Assembly (NCBI GenBank): GCA_005776735.1 | Contig: SXOM01000111.1 | Location: 1 to 10,527 of the forward strand | Source: Pseudomonadota bacterium | GTDB taxonomy: Bacteria; Myxococcota_A; UBA796; SXON01 | Length of the DNA stretch: 10,527 nucleotides | Direction of reading: 5' to 3' | Part shown: positions 1 to 6,970 of the stretch, in pieces | Layout of the letters: the number at the start of each line of letters is the position of its first letter | Position numbering within the stretch: position 1 is the stretch's first letter | Translations under genes and position numbers: made by a program | The notes under the pieces: generated by a model | Database searches by the model: none | Told to the model about the DNA's origin: nothing | Seen by the model: the letters and a program-made list of their open reading frames with translations, nothing else

Positions 1-49
1 GGCAGCGGACCGCGCGCCCGCCCCGATCGAGGCCCCGCAGGGTCGCGGC

Positions 50-81
50 GCGGGCCCCGCACCCCGACCACCGGGGCCCGC
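50..81 (-). terminator. Candidate transcription terminator hairpin after the MFS gene
   Basis: Positions 50-59 (GCGGGCCCCG) and 72-81 (CGGGGCCCGC) are a perfect 10-bp inverted repeat with a 12-nt loop. On the minus strand it starts 15 nt after the stop of the MFS gene, where an intrinsic terminator of that unit would sit. There is no T-tract behind it, so it is not a textbook Rho-independent terminator. It could be a U-less hairpin, an mRNA 3'-end stabiliser, or chance in very GC-rich DNA. The 8-mer GGCCCCGC occurs at 31-38 and 53-60, offering an alternative pairing. Nothing else is visible in positions 1-96. Confidence 0.4.
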
Positions 82-96
82 CCGCCAACCCCCGAT

Positions 97-1296
97 TCAG
101 CTCGCCGCGGGCGCCGGTGCGGGCGCCAAGAACGCGGCGGACAACGCCACGGCGGCGGAAAAGACGCCACACCAGGCGAGGCCGGGGAGGCCGGGCAGGC
201 CCGCCTCGAGCACCCAACCCGCACACGCGGCGCCGAGCCCCAGGCCGAGCTGCGAGAAGGCCGACGTGAGCGACATCATCGCCCCACGCAGGCGCTCGGG
301 CACCGCCGCCATCGCGAGCGTGTTCGCGGGGACCGTCCGCGCCGTGACCGGCGCCATGAACGCCGTGATGCCGACCACCGTGGCCGCCCACCCGTAGTTC
401 CCCATCACCACCGCATACAAGGTCCCGGGGAGCGAGACCGCGACGGTGAGCCGCAATGCGGCGAGCGCCCCCTTCCGGTCGGCGTACACCCCCGTCGCCA
501 CCGCGGCGAGGAGCGTGACCACGCCACCGACCAGGTAGAAGCCGGGCAGATCGGCGGTCTGGTAGCCGAGGTCCTCGACCACCGCGTCGGCCAGGAACGG
601 GGTGACCGCGTAGGCCGAGAACATCAGCGCCGCGTTGACATAGAGCGACCGGAGGCGGCGCGGATCGGCCACGACCTCGGGCAACGCCGACCAGGAGCGC
701 GCGGTCGTCGGCGCGGGCACAGACGCGCGCAGGGTCGCGGCGGCGGCGACCATCAACAGGGCGCACAACGCGGACATCGACCAGAACGGCGCGCGCCACG
801 AGCCGGCTTCGGCAAGGAACAGGCCCGCGGGGACGCCGACGATGAACGCGAGCGCGTAGGCGGCGCTCACCACGCCGTTGGCGCGCCCGCGACGCGAAGG
901 GTCGACCGCGTCGGCGACCAGCGCGTTGACCGTGGAGCTGAAGAGCCCGGCGCACATCCCGCCGAAGACGCGGCCCGCGAGGAAGCCGGAGGCGGAGCCC
1001 GAAAGTGCACACACGGCCTGCGCCGCGGCGAACCCGGCGAGGACGAAGAGGAGTGTGCGTTTCCTGTCAAACCGGTCGACCACGTTGGCGCCGAGCACGT
1101 TGGCCACCGCCGAACCGACCGTGAAGGCCAGGATCGTGGAGGCGAACCACGCCAGGTCGCGGTCGAAGTCTTGCACCAGCGCCGGACCGAGGGGGCCGAG
1201 GATCACCAGGTCGATGATGCCGACGGACTGCACGCCCATGGCGACCAGCGCCACGCCCAGCTCGCTGCGGGTGAGCCCGCCGGACGGGGCGCTCAC
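97..1296 (-). CDS. MFS transporter, DHA1-like drug/metabolite efflux type
   Basis: Predicted inner-membrane secondary transporter of 399 residues, normal for a 12-helix MFS protein. Hydrophobic segments follow one another from about residue 12 to 390, with a longer hydrophilic central loop near 190-217 separating two six-helix halves. The loop 2-3 signature (motif A) is seen at 69-80 as GANVVDRFDRKR, with a degenerate copy at 269-276 (GVYADRKG) in the second half. Arg109 lies in GRVFGGMCAG, as in helix 4 of proton-driven exporters. The GTG start at 1296 is chosen because it gives a complete first helix and overlaps the upstream stop by 4 bp (GTGA), a typical translational-coupling arrangement; the ribosome site is weak. 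The fold is secure. Export direction and substrate are inferred from resemblance to drug/proton antiporters and from the phosphotransferase gene in front. Confidence 0.88.
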   Translation of the reverse strand: MSAPSGGLTRSELGVALVAMGVQSVGIIDLVILGPLGPALVQDFDRDLAWFASTILAFTVGSAVANVLGANVVDRFDRKRTLLFVLAGFAAAQAVCALSGSASGFLAGRVFGGMCAGLFSSTVNALVADAVDPSRRGRANGVVSAAYALAFIVGVPAGLFLAEAGSWRAPFWSMSALCALLMVAAAATLRASVPAPTTARSWSALPEVVADPRRLRSLYVNAALMFSAYAVTPFLADAVVEDLGYQTADLPGFYLVGGVVTLLAAVATGVYADRKGALAALRLTVAVSLPGTLYAVVMGNYGWAATVVGITAFMAPVTARTVPANTLAMAAVPERLRGAMMSLTSAFSQLGLGLGAACAGWVLEAGLPGLPGLAWCGVFSAAVALSAAFLAPAPAPAAS

Positions 1297-3635
1297 GCGT
1301 CGCCCAGCAGGGTCACGGTCCCCGCGCCGCCGTCGACGCGCACCCGCTGGCCCGTCCGCAGCGTGGTCGTGGCCCCGGCCACGTTGAGCACCGCGGGGAT
1401 GCCATACTCGCGGCCGATCACCGCCGCGTGGGACAACACTCCCCCCACCTCGGTCACGATGCCGCGCACCCGGGCCAACGCCGGCGTCCAGTTGGGGTCG
1501 GTGAAGCGGGTGACGAGGATGTCGCCGTCCTGCACGTCGGCCAGCTCGGCAAGCTGGTGCACCACGCGCACCGTGCCCTCGACGACACCCGGACTGCAGC
1601 CCACGCCGCGCAGGTCGCCGGCGCCCGCCTCGAGCGCCAACGGGACGCCGGAGCCGAGCTCGCCCGCCGGTTCGAAGTCCCGCCACCCCGCGTGCTGCGC
1701 GCGGCGCCATGCGAGCTCCTCGGCCTGGAACGGCGCCCCATCGGTGAAGCGCGCCGCCAGCTCGTCGGGGGTGAACAGGAACACGTCGTCGCGGCAGGTC
1801 AGCTCCCCGGTCGCGACCAGCCGGTCGGCGGCCCGCAAGACCGCCGCCCGAACCACCCCGTAGCTCCGGGCCGAGAGCTCCCGCGTCGCCTCCTTGTGGC
1901 GCAGGAAGGTGCGCATCCGCTCGAGGCGGAACCGGAACCGGCGCGAGAAGAACCAGCCGCGGAGGCCAAGCCCGGCCGCCCGGGCCAGGACCTCGTCGCG
2001 GGTGCGGGAGAACGCCGCGGCGCCGGCCTCGTCGTGCCCGGCGCGCGCGGCGGAGGCGAGCATCGCGCCGACCCGCAGGTCGACCGCCTCGGGGCGCTCC
2101 GACCACCGGGGCTCGCTGGGATCGAGCTCCACGTCGCCGTGGTAGCCGTGCACCGCCAGGAAGGCCGCGCGGGCGTCGCGCCAGGTGTCGGTGTCGAAGC
2201 CGGCGCGCGCCGCCGGGAGGAGTGCTTCGAAGGCGCGCTGCAGCTCGACGTGGCTGACCCCGTCGAGCCCCCCCATCAGCGCGGTGGCGTCGGTGCGGGC
2301 GCCACTGTGCGCGTCGATCTGCGCCACGGTCTCCACCAGCTCACGATGCGCGGAGTTGTTGGTGTACCCGAGCGTGAGGTAGACCGTCTCGCTCCAACGG
2401 AAGAACGCGAACGTGTCACGGAGGAGGGCGCCGAGCTCGTCGTCGGTGTGCGGCACCCGGGCGAGCAGCTCCTTCGCGCGCTGGGCGAAGCGGTCGGCGT
2501 GGCCTTCGAGGAGCTCGAGGGTGCGGTCGTACCACCGCCACACCGCCCATGCGGTCGGGATCGCCCGCAACACCGTGGCGACCCCCCAGCCGGTGCGCCG
2601 CGGCCCCGCCGCGCCGTAGTCGCGGCGAATTCCGAGGCCTTCGTCGAAGTTCGCCTCGTCGAAGCCGGGGAGCGCGGTCATGGCCGCCTTGAGGCGACCG
2701 GTGTTCCAGTACGGGCGACCGTAGACCAGGCGCATCCAGACGACCGGCTCCGCTTCGTCCATCAACGACACACTGGCGAGGTAGGACTGCATGCTGCGTC
2801 CGAACACGTCCCCGATGAGCCGCTCGACGAAGGGCGTGCACACCCGTGAGGCGATGCCGCCCTCGCGCAGGTTGGCGGTGCTCCACTCGCCGAGGTCGTT
2901 GCGCCAACTGATCGTGGTGATGGGCCGGGCCTGCAACAACCACAGGCGACCCTCGTGATCCTGTGCCCACTCGATGTCCATGGGGCGTCCGAACCACGCC
3001 TGCACCCGAACCAACAGGTCGGCGAGCGCGAGGCCCCCCGGAGCGTCGAGCGTGGCGGCGGGGTCGTCCATGCGGGCGTCGACGATCGCCCCGTCGCGAA
3101 GGCGGATCGTGTAGGACGAAGGCGACGCCGTGCCCGACACGAGCGACTCGCCCACCCCGGCCACCGCTTCGACGAGGCCCTCCTCCTCGCGGCCCGTCAC
3201 CGGGTGCACGCTGAAGCCGACACCGGCGATGCGAGGGTCGATCATGCGCTGCACCAGGACGGCGAGCCGGGCGCGCTCAGCGGGGAGGCCCCGGTCGGCG
3301 AGGTAGGCGAGCACCCGCTCGGAGCGCGCCGAAGCGCGACACTCGGCGAGCCGGTGCTGCAGCTCGTCGAGCGACGCCACGTGCAGGAAGGTCTCGTACT
3401 GGCCGGCGAAGCTCGCCCCCGCGAGGTCCTCGAGCACGCCGCTGGAGCGCACCGCCACCGGGAACCCGCCGATCTGGGCGATGCGCGCGGCGAGCAGCTC
3501 CGCGTCGGGCGCTTCGCCGTCGAGCACCGTGAAGCCGGGGGGGACCGCGAAGCCCGCGCGCACGAGCACGTCGAGGTTTCCGGCCTTCTTGCCGAGTTCG
3601 TCGGTGGGGAGCGATTCGCCGAGGAGCGGTGTCAT
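1293..3635 (-). CDS. PEP-synthase-family phosphotransferase, rifampicin phosphotransferase-like architecture
   Basis: A 780-residue cytoplasmic enzyme of the PEP synthase/PPDK superfamily. The ATP-binding domain spans about 1-240: GKKAGNL at 15-21, VAVRSSG at 60-66, DIEW at 220-223 and QARPI at 235-239, covering the expected Lys, Arg, Glu and Gln/Arg nucleotide contacts. A mostly helical middle region (about 245-675) has features I associate with rifampicin phosphotransferases: EWSTANL at 250-256, HGYHGDVELD at 496-505 followed by PRW, and DDVFLFTPDEL at 616-625. The phosphohistidine swivel domain (about 678-780) carries GGVLSHAA with the expected phospho-accepting His736. The protein ends there, so the C-terminal TIM barrel that binds pyruvate/PEP in true PEP synthase is absent. 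By family knowledge, such enzymes transfer the beta-phosphate of ATP through His to a small molecule held by the middle region. It overlaps the MFS gene by 4 bp. The ATG lacks a clear Shine-Dalgarno. Substrate unknown; true rifampicin activity is not shown. Confidence 0.85.
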   Translation of the reverse strand: MTPLLGESLPTDELGKKAGNLDVLVRAGFAVPPGFTVLDGEAPDAELLAARIAQIGGFPVAVRSSGVLEDLAGASFAGQYETFLHVASLDELQHRLAECRASARSERVLAYLADRGLPAERARLAVLVQRMIDPRIAGVGFSVHPVTGREEEGLVEAVAGVGESLVSGTASPSSYTIRLRDGAIVDARMDDPAATLDAPGGLALADLLVRVQAWFGRPMDIEWAQDHEGRLWLLQARPITTISWRNDLGEWSTANLREGGIASRVCTPFVERLIGDVFGRSMQSYLASVSLMDEAEPVVWMRLVYGRPYWNTGRLKAAMTALPGFDEANFDEGLGIRRDYGAAGPRRTGWGVATVLRAIPTAWAVWRWYDRTLELLEGHADRFAQRAKELLARVPHTDDELGALLRDTFAFFRWSETVYLTLGYTNNSAHRELVETVAQIDAHSGARTDATALMGGLDGVSHVELQRAFEALLPAARAGFDTDTWRDARAAFLAVHGYHGDVELDPSEPRWSERPEAVDLRVGAMLASAARAGHDEAGAAAFSRTRDEVLARAAGLGLRGWFFSRRFRFRLERMRTFLRHKEATRELSARSYGVVRAAVLRAADRLVATGELTCRDDVFLFTPDELAARFTDGAPFQAEELAWRRAQHAGWRDFEPAGELGSGVPLALEAGAGDLRGVGCSPGVVEGTVRVVHQLAELADVQDGDILVTRFTDPNWTPALARVRGIVTEVGGVLSHAAVIGREYGIPAVLNVAGATTTLRTGQRVRVDGGAGTVTLLGDA

Positions 3636-3709
3636 GCCGGGAGAGTAACGCCACGCGGTCCCGACCCCTCAGACGGCGTTCAGACCTGCCGCGCGGTTAG
3701 GTCGGGCGG
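3636..3709. promoter_or_regulatory. Divergent 74-bp spacer, probable promoter region for both directions
   Basis: This is the only real intergenic gap inside the window and separates the minus-strand phosphotransferase from the plus-strand S8 peptidase, so it should hold promoters for both. I see no convincing -35/-10 pair in either direction. It contains the direct repeat TCAGAC at 3669-3674 and 3680-3685, exactly 11 bp apart (about one helical turn), and a short inverted repeat GACCT (3683-3687) / AGGTC (3699-3703). Either could be a regulator site, but both are short enough to be chance. Neither flanking gene has a strong ribosome-binding site here. Confidence 0.4.
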
Positions 3710-6700
3710 ATGCTCCTGTCCTGGCTCGCTGCCGCCGCCTTCGCCGAGTTCCCGCTTCCGCTGCAGCCCGCGTGTGGCGAGCCCGACCGCCCCGAGCTGT
3801 GCCCGACCGAGATGGCCGGCGCGTGGGCCTTGTCGAGCTACTACCCGGCCGCGTGGAACCTGCCCTCTACCGCCGAAGAACAGGCGATGGGCGGCACCGG
3901 CATGGCCCTGGACCGCGCGTTCCGGGTCTCGACCGGCCGCGCCGACGTGACCATCGCCGTACTCGACTCGGGCGTGCACTGGGAACACGAGGACCTGGTG
4001 CGCAAGTTCCGGCTCAACGGCGACGAGCTGCCGCTCCCGGAGGGCGCCAGCACGCCCGACGTCGACGGCGACGGCGCGGTCACCATCGCCGACTGGGCGC
4101 ACGACGCACGGGTCAATCCCGCCGCCGGGGTCGACGTGGCCGACGCGGTGCTCGACCCGAGCGACCTCATCGCGACGTTCAGCGACGGCGTAGACGACGA
4201 CGGCAACGGCTACGTCGACGACATCTGTGGTTGGGACTTCCTCTTCGACGACAACAACCCCTACGACGACGTGCGCTTCGGCCACGGTACCGGGATGGCC
4301 CGCGACGCCGCCGCCGAAGCGAACAACGGCGGCGACATCGGCACCTGCCCCAACTGCACGGTGCTCCCGGTGCGCGTGGGCGACAGCTTCGTGGTGGATG
4401 GTTCGGCCTTCGGGTCGGGCCTCGCTTTCGCCGTCGATCACGACGCTGACGTCGCGCTGGTCGCAGTCGGCGCGGTGCAGCAGCCGGCCTGGGTGGAGGA
4501 GGTCGTCGACCTCGCCTGGGACGACGGCCTGCTCGTGATCGGCAGCGCCGCCGACGAGACCGCGTACCACCCGAACCCGCCGGGGATGGCCGCGCACACC
4601 TTCTACGTCCACGCGATCCGGTACGACCAGGACGAGCTCGAGGACGCCGAGAGCTACGTCGCGTACTCCAACTGCACCAACCACGGGGTGCGCCTGGACG
4701 GGAGCGCCGCCAGCACGAGCTGCTCCAGCGGCGCCACGGGCGTGACCTCGGGCATCACCGGCCTGGTGGTGAGCGCCGCCCGCGACGCGGAGACCGCCCT
4801 CACCCCGGGCGAGCTCCACGCGTTGTTGTCGGGCACCGCCGACGACATCGCCCTGCCCGAAGACCCGGAACGGTGGCCGAGCGCGCCGGGGTGGGACGCG
4901 TGGACCGGCTGGGGGCGCCTCGATGCAGAAGCGGCGGTGCTCGCGGCGCAAGGAGGTGCCTTGCCGCCGACCGCGGAGATCACCTCACCCCAGTGGTTCG
5001 ATCTGCTCGATCCCACCGGCGCGCCGGCGCTGGAGGTGTCCGGTCGGGTCGGGAGTCGGAACGCCGCCGTCGACGCGTGGACCCTCAGTTGGGGAGTGGG
5101 CCTCGAGCCGGCCGAATGGACCACGTTCGCGACGGGGACCGGGGAGGCCGACGGGCTCTTGGGCAGCTTCGCGCTGCCCTCGGTGTGGACCCCGATGCCG
5201 GACCACGCCCTGGGCGCCACCCCGGTGGATCGGGAGCGTGCGGTGAACCGCAACACCCTGCAGCTCCGGCTCACCGCGACCGACGATGCCGGCCGGGTGA
5301 CCACCGCGCGCATGGCCGTGGTGCTCGACGCCGACCCCGACCGGGTGGAGGGCTTCCCGCTGGACCTCGGGAGCTCCATCGAGGCGTCGCCGGCGCTGGT
5401 CGACCTCGACGGCGACGGCGCCGACGAGATCGTGATCGCGGCGAGCGACGGTTGGGTGCACGCGCTCCGGGCCAGCGGCGCCGAACTTCCGGGATGGCCG
5501 GTCCACACCGAGCTGTTGCCGGAGCTCGATCCCACGCGGGCGGGGCACCATCGCGACGCGTCCTCGTGGACTCGCCTCGGCGCCGACCGGTACGCGCCGG
5601 TGACGGCGTCGCCCGCGGTCGGCGACCTGGACGGCGACGGCACGCTCGAGATCGTCGTGGCGACGTTCCGCGGAAAGCTCCACGTCTTCGGCGCCGACGG
5701 CGTGCCGCGCCCCGGGTTCCCGGTCGGCACCGAGCCCATCCCGGCCACCGACGAAGACGACAGCCTGTCGGCCAACTTCTTCTCCACCCCCGCGCTGGGC
5801 GACGTCGACGGCGACGGCGCCCTGGAGATCGTCATCGGCGGCGGCGACGGGTTCCTGCACGCGTGGAAGGCCGACGGCGCCGAAGCGGCAGGTTTCCCCG
5901 TCCGCCTCGAGTGGCCGGACGGGGGGCTCGACGCCCGCCGCATCGTCGCCTCCCCTGCGCTCGGCGACCTCGACGGGGACGGGCGCGACGACATCGTGAT
6001 CGGCACCAACGAGACGCTCGGGGAGAGCCTCGCGCTCTTGTACGCGGTGAGCGGCACCGGCGCCCTGTTGCCCGGCTGGCCGCGGCGTTTGTTCGGTATC
6101 TACGTCGACGTCTTGCCCATGGTCGGGCAGGGCACACCGAACAGCGCGGCGCTGGTCGACCTGGTCGGGGACACCACCCCGGAGATCGTCACCCACGGGC
6201 TCGCGGGCGACGTGGTGGTCCTCGACGCGACGGGCGAAGAGGTGTGGGTCGCGGACTCCGCACGCTCGGCCTACGGCGCGGGCACCAACGTGTCGGACTC
6301 GGTGCTGTTGCCGCTGATGAACTCGCCCGCGGTCGGCGACCTCGACGGCGACGGGGTCCCCGACATCGTCAACGGGGCGGCCGGGTTCGACTACGCCGCG
6401 GGCCAGGAGGACGACGGCATCCGCTACGACTTCGACCACGCCCTGGCGGGGTACAGCGGCGTGGACGGCACCTTCTTGCCCGGGTTCCCGCGGCAGGTCG
6501 AAGACCTGCAGTTCTTCCAGAACCCCGCGGTGGTCGACCTGGACGGCGATGCCCGCATGGAGGCCATCACCGGCTCCGGGGGCTTTGTCCTCCACGCATG
6601 GAACGCCGATGGCGAAGCACCCCCGGGCTGGCCCAAGCTCACCGGCCAGTGGATGATCGCGGCCCCCGCCGCCGGCGACCTCGACGGCGACGGCACCGTG

Positions 6701-6970
6701 GAGGTGGTGGTGGCCACGCGCGCGGGGTGGTGTTTTGCGTGGCACACCGACGGCGCCCGTGACGGGGCCGCGGGCTGGGTCACCTTCGGGCACGACAACG
6801 CCCGCACCCACAACTACGGCACCGCGCTCTTGGGCTGGAACGCCCCCGCGGACGCGGCGCCCCTCCCGCTGGACGACTGTGGGTGCGCCGCCGGGCCCGG
6901 CGGCCTCCTGTGGCTGGGCGCCGCGGCCGGCGTGGCCGCGGCGCGGAGGCGGCGGCCTACGGAGGCGTGA
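3710..6970 (+). CDS. Secreted S8 (subtilisin-like) peptidase with FG-GAP beta-propeller and MYXO-CTERM-like tail
   Basis: A 1086-residue exported protein. Residues 1-12 form a short signal peptide with no basic residue and likely cleavage after AFA. The S8 domain spans about 78-412: Asp86 in VLDSGV, His192 in FGHGTG, and the probable nucleophile Ser340 in CSSGATG followed by a helix, replacing the usual GTSMAAPH. Asp282 (SAADE) sits where subtilisin has its oxyanion-hole Asn. The 104-residue stretch between Asp86 and His192 is much longer than in subtilisin and holds calcium-loop-like acidic motifs (DVDGDGAVTIADW at 117-129; DDDGNGYVDD at 162-171). No inhibitor_I9 propeptide is evident. Residues 420-545 look like a beta-sandwich linker. 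Eight DLDGDG-type repeats follow (563-1000), then a sorting tail. An in-frame TAG at 3698-3700 fixes ATG 3710 as the first start. Likely surface-anchored or released; substrate unknown. Proteolytic activity is plausible but not certain given the altered active site. Confidence 0.88.
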   Translation: MLLSWLAAAAFAEFPLPLQPACGEPDRPELCPTEMAGAWALSSYYPAAWNLPSTAEEQAMGGTGMALDRAFRVSTGRADVTIAVLDSGVHWEHEDLVRKFRLNGDELPLPEGASTPDVDGDGAVTIADWAHDARVNPAAGVDVADAVLDPSDLIATFSDGVDDDGNGYVDDICGWDFLFDDNNPYDDVRFGHGTGMARDAAAEANNGGDIGTCPNCTVLPVRVGDSFVVDGSAFGSGLAFAVDHDADVALVAVGAVQQPAWVEEVVDLAWDDGLLVIGSAADETAYHPNPPGMAAHTFYVHAIRYDQDELEDAESYVAYSNCTNHGVRLDGSAASTSCSSGATGVTSGITGLVVSAARDAETALTPGELHALLSGTADDIALPEDPERWPSAPGWDAWTGWGRLDAEAAVLAAQGGALPPTAEITSPQWFDLLDPTGAPALEVSGRVGSRNAAVDAWTLSWGVGLEPAEWTTFATGTGEADGLLGSFALPSVWTPMPDHALGATPVDRERAVNRNTLQLRLTATDDAGRVTTARMAVVLDADPDRVEGFPLDLGSSIEASPALVDLDGDGADEIVIAASDGWVHALRASGAELPGWPVHTELLPELDPTRAGHHRDASSWTRLGADRYAPVTASPAVGDLDGDGTLEIVVATFRGKLHVFGADGVPRPGFPVGTEPIPATDEDDSLSANFFSTPALGDVDGDGALEIVIGGGDGFLHAWKADGAEAAGFPVRLEWPDGGLDARRIVASPALGDLDGDGRDDIVIGTNETLGESLALLYAVSGTGALLPGWPRRLFGIYVDVLPMVGQGTPNSAALVDLVGDTTPEIVTHGLAGDVVVLDATGEEVWVADSARSAYGAGTNVSDSVLLPLMNSPAVGDLDGDGVPDIVNGAAGFDYAAGQEDDGIRYDFDHALAGYSGVDGTFLPGFPRQVEDLQFFQNPAVVDLDGDARMEAITGSGGFVLHAWNADGEAPPGWPKLTGQWMIAAPAAGDLDGDGTVEVVVATRAGWCFAWHTDGARDGAAGWVTFGHDNARTHNYGTALLGWNAPADAAPLPLDDCGCAAGPGGLLWLGAAAGVAAARRRRPTEA
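5390..6817 (+). repeat. FG-GAP/VCBS repeat array (beta-propeller) inside the S8 peptidase
   Basis: Eight copies of a PA-x-x-D-L-D-G-D-G-x-x-E-I-V motif start at protein residues 563, 637, 696, 751, 815, 875, 941 and 988, spaced 47-74 residues. Most are followed by HAW/HVF-x-ADG and then GWP or GFP. The fifth copy is degenerate (DLVGDTTPEIV), having lost the DGDG calcium loop; the seventh has DGDA. By family knowledge the copies fold as propeller blades with calcium in the DxDGDG loops and often mediate adhesion or ligand binding. The array ends with WVTFGHDNARTHNYG, a typical closing segment. At DNA level the copies share stretches such as gacctcgacggcgacgg, so intragenic recombination could change blade number. 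Confidence 0.88.
6878..6967 (+). other. MYXO-CTERM-like C-terminal sorting signal of the S8 peptidase
   Basis: The last 30 residues run Cys1057-Gly-Cys1059, a short hydrophobic Gly/Ala/Leu helix (about 1063-1078), Arg1079-1082 and four more residues. This tripartite order (Cys motif, membrane helix, basic cluster at the extreme end) matches the MYXO-CTERM class of myxobacterial sorting tails, which are thought to be cleaved by a dedicated membrane protease (myxosortase) and modified at the Cys. The assignment is by pattern only; a GlyGly-CTERM-type tail is the main alternative. No sortase-like gene lies in this window. Confidence 0.7.
6957..6970. other. Tail-to-tail overlap of S8 and M16 genes
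   Basis: The plus-strand S8 gene ends with TGA at 6968-6970 and the minus-strand M16 partner gene ends with TAG (cta at 6957-6959). The last 14 bp are therefore coding on both strands, leaving no intergenic room for a terminator. Any terminator for either transcript must lie inside the opposite gene. Confidence 0.9.

Noticed and set aside
97..2106. 669-residue minus-strand open frame that would extend the MFS protein far upstream
   Set aside because: The extra N-terminal part lies in another frame of the phosphotransferase gene, is Arg/Gly/Ala-rich and matches no fold. The MFS protein begins naturally at GTG 1296.
3680..4951. 423-residue open frame antisense to the S8 peptidase
   Set aside because: Low-complexity Val/Gly/Arg/His composition caused by the GC-rich third positions of the real gene; no motif and no sensible context.
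5390..6817. Repeated DNA in the S8 gene as a possible CRISPR or non-coding repeat array
   Set aside because: The repeats follow codons of FG-GAP blades, vary in spacing and keep one open frame; there are no spacers or cas genes.
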